Assembly: GCA_023213395.1 (NCBI GenBank)
Contig: CM041465.1
Location: 63,371,741 to 63,435,740, forward strand
Source: Cycas panzhihuaensis
Taxonomy: Eukaryota; Cycadophyta
Direction: 5' to 3'
Length of the DNA stretch: 64,000 bases
Shown here: piece after piece, positions 11,363 to 23,869 of the stretch
How the letters are laid out: every line of letters starts with the position of its first letter
Position numbering within the stretch: position 1 is the stretch's first letter
Position numbers and translations under genes: made by a program
The notes under the pieces: generated by a model
The model's database searches: none
What the model was told of the DNA's origin: nothing
Seen by the model: only the letters and a program-made list of their open reading frames with translations

Positions 11363-13026
11363 CTCATTATAAATTAATTATCTAAGACATGTTGTCTATT
11401 TGAATAGTGCTTTCTCTTGACTCACTCAACTAATGCAATCTCAGCCCCTCCAAAACCTCTGTATTTGATGTGTGAAGTTTTTTCCTATGGAGAAAGAGTT
11501 CATAAAAGAAAAGAGCAATACATATTTGGTCTACATAAGAGATTAAGATTAACAAAGTACTCTTAGAGTTGCTAAACAAATGATAACATCTTCCCCTTGA
11601 TCTTTTAATAAAATGGAAATTAAGAAATATATATTCTTTGGCCTTAGGCGCAAGTGGATAGAATTTATAAATGCACTCAATCTTATCCACAAGATGTTTT
11701 CTTTATAATGAGTTCATAAGAATAGACCCTTATTTATTACATGGGCAATTTCAATCCATGTGACATATGAAGAGGAATATACCCAAGTGGAACAATGTTG
11801 TCATGAAAAGATATAGTTAGATCTAGTAGTTGGGGATGTCTAAGTGATATGAAAGAATGCCAGATAAATCTATTATGTGATATCTTTGTTAATCTCTCTC
11901 TTTGAAAGATTAAAATTTAAGTTACCAAGGGAGATTCACACAAGAGAAAGTTTATTAATAAAAATATTTAACAGTCTATAATAAATTATAAAGTTCAACA
12001 TACCACCCTATAGATCCATTATTAAGATTGGATTGAGCTATGCCATATGAAGAGTGAAGTGAAAAACATGTACATCTTCTTCTCCCTATGGAAAAATATC
12101 CCATACATATGACCCTATGTATATCAGTGACAATCTCAAAGATGGATGTTATCATAAGACGGTGCACCCTAATCTTTTCTTATGTCATAGAATGAGGAAT
12201 AATAATTTTACCTTATATGTTCCTAGACATCATAATATCTTTCACTTTTTTAATGTACATCCAATCTATTAAGGATAAAATAACCACATACCTTAGCACT
12301 AATAAGGACATATAGGCTTGGTCAAAGTATTAAAAACCATTATTTCCATACATATGCTCTCAAGATACATATGCAAACACTCTCTCCAAAAGAAAGCATG
12401 AAACATACACTTTACAAAGACTAGTTTATCATGATGGTTATATATTAAAGATGAGACAAGTGAACTATATCCCTTGGTCTATGTTACTTGAAACTCTAAT
12501 TTCCTTAATGAGTCCAAATTTTTGAAACTCAAAAATTTAGAAATACCTTAAAAACTTTGACAAAAGCTCTATAGGAAAAAAATCGGATCTTTTTATTTCC
12601 TAGAAATATACCCTTGACATTTTAAGCTAGAAAGTATGCTTTTAGTCATGTTTCTAATTGAAATTTTCCATGTGTATGGCTTACATAGAAGGAGACCCTC
12701 TTCTAATAAACACCCTTACTAAAAAGTATTAAAGTAACATATAAATTTTAAAAGACTAATAAAATTAATTATTAAAATTATTACTCTATACAATTAGATT
12801 CTTGATTTTAATCAATTCAACAAGAGGCACACTGATAGTGATCAAGCCTTGATCCTGATTACTACGATAGAGATCTAACAGTGGCTATGCCTTACCTATA
12901 GGATTATCCATTTACTTTACACAGGGAATGGAAGGGTATCCCATAGTTTTACTCTATGTAAAAAGAGGGAGGTTATCCATTTCTTGAGTTTAGTGAAGGG
13001 AAGGGCATGATCTTGCTAACTTATAG
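11363..13026. repeat. R1 repeat, copy 1 (uninterrupted)
   Basis: Aligns along its whole length with 39050-40023 joined to 47352-48043. The pair includes a minus-strand ORF kept in both copies (11430-11690 and 39068-39403, sharing CIALFF and KKLHTSNT) with no known family. The last about 200 bp are R3-type. Both copies run into a LARD-1 type LTR at the same place, so the duplication involves a larger unit. At 12333-12337 the AAAAC target of Copia-C is intact. Confidence 0.8.
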
Positions 13027-13324
13027 TGAAAGTGCTGATGGAGATAGAGGAAAGTTGGTAAAAAGACATTTCAATCTATATCCAAACCATTTTTTAAAAC
13101 ATTAACATAGTTTCCTTTGATAGGTGGTGTTGAATAACATGGGGGTTTTGAGCCCCAAAATATATATTGAAGAGGTAGTTAGGAGCCTACCTCAACCTCT
13201 AAATTTAAATTATAATAAAAAATAAGAAATTTAAAATAAAATAGAATTATCTTATCAGAGTGATAGTTGGCATGTTTCCAAGATCCATTTGCACATATAT
13301 ATGTAATGAACATTAGTCCTAACA
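13027..13324 (-). repeat. LARD-1 3' LTR (left)
   Basis: 298 bp, TGAAAGTGCTG to CCTAACA. It aligns with 23509-23888 and 48044-48426 over the GAGCCCCAAAATATATAT core. It has only a short AT run where the other copies have about 90-100 bp of AT repeats. The minus-strand polypurine tract is the complement of TTCTCCCCT at 13325-13333. Confidence 0.75.
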
Positions 13325-13344
13325 TTCTCCCCTATAATGTTCAT

Positions 13345-14209
13345 TACATACAAATTAAGTTTTTCTTTGAATTTGTGAAAATTGAACTTCAAGAAAACTT
13401 TAAGAGAGAAATTAAGTGTCTGTTTTCTTACTCTGTTACCATCCCACATTATTATCCTTAAAATGTAATCCTCTTTAATGATGTGTGATTTAAGTGGTTT
13501 CTAATCTTGTGTTAGTAGGACAAGGTTAACTTGATTTGAATGAGTAGGCATGGCTTCACTAAGATCCATGTCTTCTTTAACTTTTATCTTATTGGAGTCA
13601 ATTTAATTAAACGTACATACAACATTGTCAAATGTGATAATGTGACTATCAATTTTATTAGAGTTATTGGTGGTGCATACAACATTAACCAATTCAATAG
13701 TGTAATTCTGCTCTAACATCTATTCTACATGTGAATATAGTGTTATCTAATGTATAAAAAATTCTAAGGCATCTTATGTAGTTTTAGACATGGTCATTTC
13801 ACTTATACTAGTGAATATAGTGGTATCTAATGTATAAAAAATTAAGGTTAAAGCCTCATTATCTTTTCTCATATTTTTTTTTAAAACTTAGTTCATCTTC
13901 TAAGTAACCATTCTTACAAACATCCAAAGATCATTTGCAATAAAATATGATTTCATTACTTTACTCTAAACTTAAAAATTAGTTCCATCGAATATGGGAA
14001 AACTTTTGTTACTAAGATTCATTGCTATTTTATAAAAGACTTTAATACATGAACTAAAAGAGATGTGCTCTTAATGTTCAAACAGGATTCCTTTTAACCT
14101 CAAATGAAAAATAACTTAAAAAACACAATATAACTCCTTTCACATGAACTTTCAAATAGATCCTAATATCGATTCCTTCTTAATGAGCAAGGAAGATAAC
14201 TTGATAATG

Positions 14210-14243
<34 letters not shown>

Positions 14244-15199
14244 TTTGAATGAAATTAATATCAAATGAATGCACCCCTTTGAAATGAAGAAAATATAAAT
14301 CAATATTGTTTTTGAAATGATATAATATAAGGCTTAGGATAATGAACAACTTGAAATACAATAATCTCTTTTCAAATGAAATCAAATCAATGAGATTCCT
14401 TGTTAACACATAAAAGAAGGTAACTAAAGATTGAAAATGAAGTCTATCTCTTTAAAATGAACTCAATATAAGATAAGACACCTTATTGAATTAAAAGATA
14501 TATAACATAATCAAGCTTTTGTAATGACTCAAATGAGCTTCTGAAAAGGAAATGATCTTATACACATGCAATGGGATGCAATCTAAATATAATTTTAGAT
14601 TTAATAAAGTGAACATTAAAAACTAAACTTTAGTAAAGAGATAAATGATCAATGATGAGCAAGGAAAAGACCTATTATGGATTCCAATATATAAAGGAAT
14701 AAACTAAAAATAAATAAGTAATAAATATGACTTTATATGATCCTTTTCCAATCTATAAAAAGATGCAAAGTATGCTTTGAATATACCCTTGAAATATGCA
14801 CTTTTATTTGACCTTGAATTCACTTTAAAAGTATCTTTTTAAAAAGGTAAATTGACTCAAAAAATAAATGAAATAGGCTTGATATGAGTTTAAACTTAAT
14901 GTAAATGAAACATAGAATAAAATAACAACTTTAAAAATAGAGTTATTAAGAGTTAAAGAGCACCAATTTGAAGAATTTGCTTTCAAAGGTCTCCATTTTC
15001 TTTACGAGTCTAAAATATAATAAAAAGGCTACAAATATCAATTATGAGCTCATAAACGCAAGTACAATGTTCAAATATGGATTGAGAATATAATAATATG
15101 TAAATAATCCAAGATAGAATCAAAACTTAGTTCAAAATAGTTGGAAAATGGTCAAACTAGGGTTAACTAGAAGAGCTAAATTTACTTGCCTTAAAACTC
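13345..15199 (-). other. LARD-1 interior, 3' part
   Basis: AT-rich, no recognised gene. 13345-13780 aligns with 48440-48869 in the second LARD copy. Many phrases of the type AAATGAACT/AAATGA recur between 14100 and 14900, giving a low-complexity look. An (AT)n tract is at 14212-14241. Confidence 0.5.
14212..14241. repeat. (AT)n microsatellite
   Basis: Thirty bases of uninterrupted AT dinucleotides inside LARD-1. Confidence 0.95.
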
Positions 15200-15591
15200 T
15201 GTAAGTATTAAACTCTAATGTTATATTTTACTGTGTATATATAATTAATTTTGTTTATCTTATTACAAAAGTTTGGTGACTTGGCCAACTATCCAAATCA
15301 ACGAACTCCTCTCCTATTTATTTCAGAATCTTTCATACATTATCTGGCTGGAAGATTTGGGAGGTAACATTATATTGGTATGTAGGTACAAGGTTAGTAT
15401 GAGAGGGAGGATGAGATCATCAACCTGTTTAAATATGTAATCATTATTATTATAATATTATTACTAGTTTTGAGGTGGTTTTTTATCCTTTAAAAGAGTT
15501 TTCCACTTGTCAACTCTAGTGCACCTGCTTAGGGTTTGGAATGGTTCTTTCATCTACATTTAATTCCTATTTGTGTACCCTCTCTCCAACA
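15200..15591 (+). repeat. Copia-B 5' LTR
   Basis: 392 bp, TGTAAGTATTAAAC to CTCCAACA, matching 21817-22208. Shared landmarks include ATTACAAAAGTT and GAAGATTTGGGAGG. Confidence 0.95.
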
Positions 15592-15603
15592 TGGTATCAA
15601 AGA
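15592..15603 (+). other. Copia-B primer binding site (initiator tRNA-Met)
   Basis: TGGTATCAAAGA abuts the LTR end. It differs by one base from the usual TGGTATCAGAG complement of plant initiator tRNA-Met. Confidence 0.9.
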
Positions 15604-16048
15604 TGGAACTACTACCACTCTGAAATTTGATCATAGTGTGTTAAGCAATAAAGGACATCTTCAATTGCTATGGAAATGTCCTTATTTCTTCTATATGTCT
15701 TTTAATACATCAATGCAATAACAGAAGAGGGCTGCCAAGCATCCTTCTTGGAAAACCTTCAAGATGGATGAGTTTGACTATTGTTGTTGATTATACTGTG
15801 GAGGCAAAACCATTGGAGGGGCCTACTGGTAATACCCCTAAGGAGGGGGGTAACCTTATTAAGGGCAGGCATATCTTGCACTAGGATATCTGGTACCATA
15901 ACTACTAGCATTCACCTGCAACAAAGTTCATGAAGAAGATGATGATGACAACGATGAGCAGGCCAAACTTCATCATTAGGACACTACTATAGTTAGTTTC
16001 ATATAGTATCTGAACTTACTCATCTAAAAATAGAGAACCGTAGTATAG
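15604..16048 (+). other. Copia-B leader, first part
   Basis: Between the primer binding site and the coding-like segment. Includes a run of codons for Asp and Glu near 15935-15960 (GATGATGATGACAACGATGAG) in a frame with stops. This suggests decayed coding sequence, but no family is recognised. Confidence 0.35.
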
Positions 16049-16348
16049 GAGATTACTGCATTTGATGTTGGCGCAACCATTCCAAAGGAGTATCTCAAGG
16101 CATTAAAGATTCTTATTTGCAAAGACCACAGAGATTTGGGCATTACTTTGATGTATGCAAATAAGCTTTATATATCCAATTCATCCAATAAAGCACTACA
16201 AACATATGCAAGTGAGTTGACTGGTCAATTAAGGTATGAAATTGAGGCTCAAGTCAAGGCTCAAATCATGGAAGAACAAAGAGATTTTCAAAAGATGATG
16301 AGATTAGAGAACTCCATGGCACTAGAGGCTAAGGCATCCATAGTCTAA
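16049..16348 (+). other. Coding-like segment in the Copia-B leader, unknown origin
   Basis: A 99-codon open stretch with no in-frame stop, more GC-balanced than its surroundings. Predicted protein: an N-terminal part with KEYLKALKILICKDH, then a charged helical part rich in Glu, Gln, Lys and Met (EIEAQVKAQIMEEQRDFQ) suited to a coiled coil. It is not gag: the gag of this family starts near 17640 and is unrelated. Position between primer binding site and gag, as with the Rab GDI piece of Copia-C, suggests captured host sequence. No host gene is named because I do not recognise it. Confidence 0.4.
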
Positions 16349-17639
16349 ATGGTGTCTCCCAATCATAGTGGATGCCAAAACATAACTGAGCAATATACTT
16401 TGAAACTAGTTCTGATAAGTGCCATTAATCCACAGTCCACCACCTTACAATCATCCTCTGTTCATGTTCCTCATGCATCTCACTACTAGAGAAGATGCTA
16501 ATGAAGCATGCCATTAACTGAGATGATGCTCATGCCATTACCAGAGATGATAGTTACGCTATTACCAGGAGGCGATGCTTCAGTCATTACTAGGGACAAC
16601 ATTTAAGCGGTTGTTAACCTATACACATGGATAAGATAATTCAAAACCCTAATACTTAGGGCTAAAATCATTTGTTTTATTACATTTGGGTGGACCTTAA
16701 ATGATTAAATAATAACCTTTTCTTCTGTTATTAAATTTCATTAAAATATACTCTATTTAGATTATGGGTCCATTAGCCCCCTGATCCGCCAGCACCCTGG
16801 TCACATCAATTTTCAATATGACCAAAATCTTATCTTAAAAGGGGCTTAAACTTTGAATTCATTATTTATTTCTTAGTTTTTTAAATATTTTTAAGCAAAA
16901 AAGGGGTACTTATGCTTTTCCCCCTATAACTTCTTCATATGGAGTTAGAATCCAATTCCAGAAGAAGTGTCAGATTCCTAACTCAGTCACAGATATTTTG
17001 ACTAGTCTCTCAAGATTTTTTTATGCCTTTTTTATTAGTAGATTCTTGTTCAAAGTTAAGACTTCTTTGTTGACTAGGTAAGTTTAGGTATGTTTCTTTA
17101 ACCCTTAATTTTCTCCATATCTTTGTCGTAATTTAATAAATAATTGATTATTTTCTTAATTCATTAAGTAATAACATTATTTATTTATGTGTTTCTTTAT
17201 GAATTCATGAACTTTCTTAAACTATTATTTTCACTTATAAATCAAGTTATTAATATACAATATTTATTTGCTTCACTTTATATTATGGCACTAATATGTT
17301 ATTGTCTTATTCTTGAATTTTGTTTTTATATAAATTCCTGATTAAAAATCTTATATTTCTTGATGAATGACTATTAAACTTTTAATAAAATTATTTTCTG
17401 TCAATGGAAAAGTAACTTAATGATCATTTTATTGTTTAGTATTTATCAATGGATTTATTTTTGTGATTTATTCACTGTATTCACCTAGTTTTAAAGGTCA
17501 AAATCTCTTCACTTTTCCTCTAAGAGAATCTCTAATCGTTATTTTTTAAATTCCCAATATGGTACTTATGCCAGGAACAACCTCCTGTGTACTAATTCTA
17601 GTATTAACTGGCTCTAATTATGGTGACTAGAAAAATAGA
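16349..17639 (+). other. Copia-B leader, second part
   Basis: 16480-16600 has several repeats of a GAGATGATGCT/CATTACCAG phrase. From 16740 on it is AT-rich with no coding signs. It is not visibly homologous to the Copia-C leader. Confidence 0.4.
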
Positions 17640-18500
17640 ATAACCCATCATCTTAAACAATAAAATATATGGTGATATGTCACATGTGAGTTTCCAAAAC
17701 CTACAGAGGAAACATCAAAAGCTTATATAATCTATCTGATGAACTGTGATGGAGCCCTAGGTACCATCCTATCCTCCCTCTCCTTAGACATTAGTAGGCA
17801 GTTCTCTGAAACTGATGATCTAACCACTGTCTACAAAACTCTTAAGGAAAAGTACGATAGGGTTGATACATAATAATTAATTACGTTAGAACAATAAATG
17901 TATGATTTAAATTATGAAGATTTTTCTAAAGTTGAAGATTTCTTGTCTGAACTTCAAGTCATTAATAAAGACCTAGTAAATTATATCAAATCTTCTACAA
18001 AAGTAGGTGACAAAGAAGTCATTGTAACACATGCAAAAAATGACAATACACTTGTCTATCTTATAATTAACAAACAACCAAAACATTTTAATCTTTTTAA
18101 AACTACTAGGTAATAAGCATGACATCCACCAATTACTTTTGATCAATTAACGAATCAACTTATTAAATATCAAAACATGTTGATTTAAATAGGAAAATTA
18201 AAAGATCCTATATAGTCTCTTTTTCTTAAGTCATAATCATTTACTAAATCTAAACATCAAAATAACTATCATCATCATCTTTCCAAATTCCAAAAACCTC
18301 ATAAAGGTTCATCCACTTAAAATAATTTTCATCATAACACTAAGTATTCTAGATTCTCTAAATCTCAAAATACCTCTAAATAATCATTTCTAAAAAGGAA
18401 TACTACCAATACTAATCCTAATCATAACATTAGTTGGGCCTACTGTCATAAAAAGGGACACACCATTGATGTCTATAGGAACTGAATTACCTCTTAAGCC
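17640..18500 (+). pseudogene. Copia-B gag
   Basis: Gag-type capsid region of plant copia elements: ISRQFSETDDL, YKTLKEKYDRV and the open part 17898-18113 (LNYEDFSKVEDFLSELQVIN). A CCHC zinc knuckle near 18430-18480 is eroded: only the second Cys and the His of C-x2-C-x4-H-x4-C remain, with Trp and Tyr at the outer Cys positions. Several stops interrupt it. The N-terminus seen in Copia-C (NYAYWRNYI) is not clear here. Confidence 0.75.
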
Positions 18501-18589
18501 TAGAAGGCTTCTAAGGGGATCTAATCATGATCTAACAATTCTCATCATTCTCTAACTACTTTTGCAACAATATTTTTAACACCAACCAA

Positions 18590-19900
18590 TGAACCACCCT
18601 TGTGGATTCTCGATTCAAGTGCTTCCTATCACATGATGGGACACTAAGAATATTTCACTCCATATCAATCTGATTCAAACTCTACAGAAAAGATATCTTT
18701 CAGGAGTAGAACCCAACTCAAAGTCAAAGGATTAGGTGATGTTGCATTAAAAGATGGTTTAATTAAGGATGTATTCTATATTCCTGGATTATTACCTAAT
18801 CTTATTTCAATATATCAAATCTGCTAGAAAGATCTCATTGTAGAGTTTTGTAAAGATAAGTTTATTGTCAAACAACTATTAAATAAATTTAAACCAATTG
18901 CCTCAGGACCTATAGATCACAAAATAGGTCTTTACAATTGAATAAGTCTCAAACATTCTAAAACCAAAACTTTTAGTGCTTTTATAGTAAAATTTGACTC
19001 AGTTAGTAAGCTTTAGCATGCTATATTTGGTCATATGAGTTACGGAAAACTCTACTATCTAAGTAAGAATGATATGGTCTATGGCTTACCTATACTAAAA
19101 ACTGTCTATGGTGTTTGTGAAGCTTTGTAACAGGTAAACAACACATGGATACTTTCCCAAATCACACTACCTTTTAAGCAAAATCTCTATTTAAACTTAT
19201 TCATTCTGATATCTACGATCCATTCCAAGTACCTTCATACTCTGGAAGTTGATATTTTATTATGTTTATTGATGATTTCTTTAGAAAATGTTAGGTATTT
19301 GCATTAAAAACAAGAATTCAAGTATTTGACATCTTTATTGAATTCAAAACCTTAGTAAAAAATAAAATAAATTCTAAAATTAAAATCTTCATAATAGATA
19401 ATTCTAAGGAATATATAAGAAATAATTTTACTAATTACTGTAAAAATCATCAAATATAATGTTAACATTTTATAGCATATACTCCTCAATAAAATGGTAT
19501 TACTGAATGTAAAAATCACACACTTATTGATATGACTAGATACATGTTACATGTAAAAGGTCTTGACTTAAAGTTGTAGGTAGAAGCTATTGCTTGCTCT
19601 AACTATTTATTAAATAGTTTACTATGTAAATCCCTACAAAATATCACGCTAGAGCAAAAATGGTCTAGACATAAACCTTATGTTAAACACTTAAGAATCT
19701 TTGGTAATGTTACTTGGGGACATGTTCCCAAAGAAAAATGCCAGAAACTTGATCTTAAAAGTTTCAAGTACATCTTTGTTAGTTACAGTAAAGAAAGCAA
19801 AGCTTACAAACTTTTAAATCTAACCATGTATAAAATTTTAATACTGCGTGATGTTATATTTGATGAAGAAGGCTCGTCATCAAAAGATTCTTATATGGAA
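18590..19900 (+). pseudogene. Copia-B protease and integrase
   Basis: Protease: LDSSASYHMMGH near 18607 (active-site D-S-G-A-S with Gly changed to Ser). Integrase: HHCC-like remnant ending GKQHMDTFP near 19130, core with HSDIYDP (first catalytic Asp kept), IIDNSKEY (second Asp kept) and NGITECKNHT (Glu kept), then the C-terminal KSFKYIFVSYSKESKAYKLL block. Stops lie within otherwise good alignment to Copia-C, for example in the TPQ-NG motif, where the family has Gln. Confidence 0.85.
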
Positions 19901-20169
19901 CTTCTAGTTAAAAATTTGTTAAATAATACTCACCTAATTAATCCCAATGACATTCAAGGTAATCCTAAATTAATTGAATTCTTATCTACTCATGTTCAAA
20001 ACTGGACTTTAAAAGAATCCACTACTTCTACTACATCTAATCAACCCACTTCACTAAAATAACAAACTGATAATAGAAAACAATCTATTTAGGCTCAGAA
20101 AACTCTTTCTAATGCTGGTTCTAATGTTGGTAATCCTTTGGATACTAAAAGAACTCATTCATAAAAACT

Positions 20170-21740
20170 TCAAGCCAATTTTGCTCTAATGGACAAAGTC
20201 ATGTCCATTGATGATCCTAAAACTTTTAAACAAGTAAGTAACAATCCTATATGGCAACAAGCCATGCAAGTTGAAATAGATACTCTTGAAAATAATTCAA
20301 CCTAGAATTTAGTTACTCTACCTCCTTGAAAGAATATAGTCAATTCTAAATGGGTTTATCAAACTAAGTTTAACTCTGAAGGAGTGATTGGGAAACACAA
20401 TGCTTGCTTAGTCACGAAAGGTTTCTCACAGATTGATAGTATTGATTATAATGAAACCTTTGCTCTAGTAGCTAAAATGAATATTATTAAGACTATTATA
20501 GTTCTAGTAGCTAAATTTAGTTAGGAAATCCATCAGATGGATGTGAAAAGAGCCTTCTTAAATGGTGATATTAAAGAAGAAATCTACATGAATTAACCTC
20601 TTAGATTTGTTTGTAATCCTAACCTCATTTGTAAATTATGAAAATCTATCTATGGCTTAAAACAAGGTCCTCGAGCTTAGTATATAAAAATAAATGATTA
20701 TCTTATACAAAATGGATATATTAAATATATTAGTAATCCTAATCTATACGTTAGATGTGAAAATGATAATATTACTATCTCAATTCTTTATGTAGATGAT
20801 ATTATCATCATTGGATCCTTACTCTCTAGTATTCATAAATTAAAATCAGTCTTAATGAATAAATTTAAAATGTCTGACTTAGGCCTTTTATGTTATTTTC
20901 TAGTATTACAAATTTGTCAAACTGATTCTGAAATAATGATATCTCAACCTAAATATATTTTAGATTTAATCAAATAATTTAATATGGGAAATGCTAAATC
21001 AGCTCCAAATCCTTTACAGTCAGGTATTAAATTATCTACTGATTATTTTACACCAATTTATGATCCCACAACATATCAACAACTTATAGGTAGTCTCATT
21101 TATCTAACTCATGCTCATCATGATATCTCCTATGCTATTACCTTATGCTCTAGATATATGCAAAATCCTCATGAGTTGCATTGGAAAGTAGCTAAATGAA
21201 TTTTAAGATACCTACAAGGTACAATATTCTATGGCCAAACCTATAACTCTTTCAAGAATAACCTAAAATTAACAGGTTACAGAGATTCAAATTGGAAAAG
21301 AGACTCTGATGATTATAAATCTACTACTGGTTATGGTTTCTTTTTAGACTCTTCATCTATTACTTGGTCCAGTAAAAAGATACAAGCCTTAGCCTTATCC
21401 ATAATTGAAGCTGAATATTGAGCTCTTATTGAAGCTAACAAATAATCACTCAAGATCAAATATCTTTTAAGTGAGTTTAGTTTATTTCCTAACTCATCCA
21501 TTGAACTTAATGTTGATAATCAAGGAGCCATATCTATTGCTAATAATCAAGTTACCTATTTAAAGACAAAACATATAGAATTACATGAATATTTTATAAG
21601 TAACCTTGTAAATAATGAAATTATTCACTTGTCTTATTATCCTATAGATGTGTAGATTGTAGATATTCTTATAAATCTGTGACTAAAATAGAGTTTTTAA
21701 AGCTTAGAGATTTATTGCAGATAAAAGCAGACTTTATCAA
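20170..21740 (+). pseudogene. Copia-B reverse transcriptase and RNase H
   Basis: RT from about 20240: KGFSQIDSIDYNETFA, EIHQMDVKRAFLNGD, KSIYGLKQGPRA, and an intact LYVDDIIIIG catalytic box near 20783-20812. RNase H from about 21270: SDDYKSTTGYGFF, QALALSIIEAEY, ELNVDNQGAISIANN, TKHIELHEYFI. In-frame stops replace expected Trp (RAWY), Arg (AEYR) and other codons. The cDNA-copying activity is lost in this copy. Confidence 0.9.
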
Positions 21741-21804
21741 AGAGGGATCAACATGTTGAAGACCCTTTTTTATCTTCTATATCATATATTATACAAAAGA
21801 TAGC

Positions 21805-21816
21805 ATTAAAGGGAGA
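21805..21816 (+). other. Copia-B polypurine tract
   Basis: ATTAAAGGGAGA directly precedes the 3' LTR TG. Confidence 0.85.
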
Positions 21817-22208
21817 TGCTAGTATTAAACTCTAATGTTATCTTTTATTATGTATATCTAATTAAGTTTATTTGTCTTATTACAAAAGTTCAGTGATTTC
21901 GCTAACTATCCAAATCAACAAACTCCTCTCCCATTTATTCTAGAACCTTTCATACATTGCTTGGTTGGAAGATTTGGGAGGCAACATTATGTTGGTATGT
22001 AAGTAGAAGGTTAGTCTCAGAGGGAGGATGAGATCCTTAACCTATTCAAATATTCAGCCATTATTATTATAATATTACTAATATTTTTGAGGTGGTTTTT
22101 AATCCTGTATAGGGGTTTTCCACTTGCCATATCTAGTGCACCTGCTTGTGGTTTTGAATGGTTCTTTCATTTATATTTAATTCCTATTTGTATACCATCT
22201 CTCTAACA
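21817..22208 (+). repeat. Copia-B 3' LTR
   Basis: 392 bp, TGCTAGTATTAAAC to CTCTAACA, followed by the target duplication AACTC. Confidence 0.95.
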
Positions 22209-22213
22209 AACTC

Positions 22214-23508
22214 TATAAAATAGTTTCACATCTTAATGAAAACCACTGCAGTATATAAATCATCAAAATACCTTCCCAATAGATCTAGTCGTTCAAAAAA
22301 TAGATTCCTAGATCAAAAGTTATAGCAAAAATAGTGAAAGGACCTCTTTTTGGCAATTAAATAAAATAGAGAGGGTTAAGCCTCTTTGATCTAAGGCCTG
22401 TAGTCATGTGAGGGCCAATAAAACCACCCACTAAGGTTTAAAGGGGGCTATTAGATTTGAAATTTTATAAAAATTACTTAATATCCTTTAAATCCAAAAT
22501 TATAAAAAATAGTTATTAAAAGGTTGAAATCTGCCCCTTTAATCAATAAATCTTAGTCATATACAATAGAATAAGAGTAAAAGTAAGAGGCTAAAGGGAT
22601 TATCCATGTACAAACTTAAAATATTATCAAAATTAACTAAATTAAAGTTAAACTTTATAAAAATATATATATGAAAAAATCAAATAAATTTAAACATATT
22701 GCATATGACTTGCATACGCATATAGAACTTTGGTAAGATTGTTCTCTCTCCACACAACTTAAATTAAGATAAAATTTGAGAGAAGCCTAGATACACCTAT
22801 TAGCAAGTCATAACTCAAATATCATAGCAATTTGATAACCATAGAGAGATAGAGAATAAAGTCAATAAAGATATGGAGGTTGCATGGACGACATAGAGGC
22901 CATACGACTTAGAGAGGGCTCAAAATCACTTGGAGACTACTCTGTTCAGACCATATCAGACCTACACTCCTGTTATGAAGGAGATATGTTGAAAAAAGAG
23001 CAAAATGAGAAAATAACAAAAGGATATGTGGGGTTTCAATACTTAAATAAAGTGAGCCAACTTCTAGGAGCAATATCTCAGTATTAGGATGATGATTTTT
23101 CAAACTATTTATTTTGTTGCAATCTAGATTTAACAAGGATCGAAACAAGTAGTCATATGATATAGTTTCATCCGCTTTGGAGAGAGCACTATCTCGACAA
23201 AGTCTAAGAAGAAAGTAGGAGTCTCAAAAAATTTAAAAAGAAAATTCCTTGTAAAAACTTAAAAAAACTCATATATAAATAATCGAAATATGTGTTGGGA
23301 TATGTATGCCAGTAGAGGCTACAAAAAACTAGAGAGATTTTGAAAAAAATAAAGCGTACAAATGAAAATAATAAATTTTTTAAAAAAACTACTATATAAA
23401 CTATTGATATAATGTTATAAAATAAATAAATATTCAATGAAAAACTTGTGGTGCTTTATATGAAGTCACTCTGATACTAAATATCATATACAAGACTCTG
23501 ATACCAAA
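22214..23508 (-). other. LARD-1 interior, 5' part with primer binding site
   Basis: AT-rich leader-side interior. Primer binding site complement TCTGATACCA at 23497-23506, two bases from the LTR. A second near-identical copy of this site lies 27 bp away (23468-23482 against 23495-23509). The plus-strand ORF 22884-23087 begins MDDIEAIRL; not recognised. Confidence 0.55.
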
Positions 23509-23771
23509 TGACAGTGCTAATGGAGATAGAGCAGAGTAGGTAAAAGAATGTTTCAATCTATATTCAAACCAATTTTTAAAACATTAATATAATTTCCTTT
23601 GATAAGTAGTGTTGAAGAACACCGTGGGTTTGTAGCCCCAAAATATATATTCAGAAGGCAAGTGGAAGCCTCGTCAACCTCTAAATTAAAATTACAATAA
23701 AAAGTAAGCAACTTAAAATAAAATAACATTACCTTATCCAAGTGATAACTAGCATGTACTCATGATCCATT

Positions 23772-23869
<98 letters not shown>

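Larger units (their letters stand above)
15200..22208 (+). mobile_element. Copia-B: complete Ty1/copia element nested in LARD-1
   Basis: 392-bp LTRs at both ends begin TG and end CA. The perfect 5-bp target duplication AACTC lies at 15195-15199 and 22209-22213. Order inside: initiator-Met primer binding site, about 2-kb leader, gag, protease, integrase, RT, RNase H, polypurine tract, the canonical copia order. The LTRs differ at many positions (more than in Copia-C), so the insertion is old. Pol and gag are broken by many stops. Its proteins are clearly the same family as Copia-C. Confidence 0.95.
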
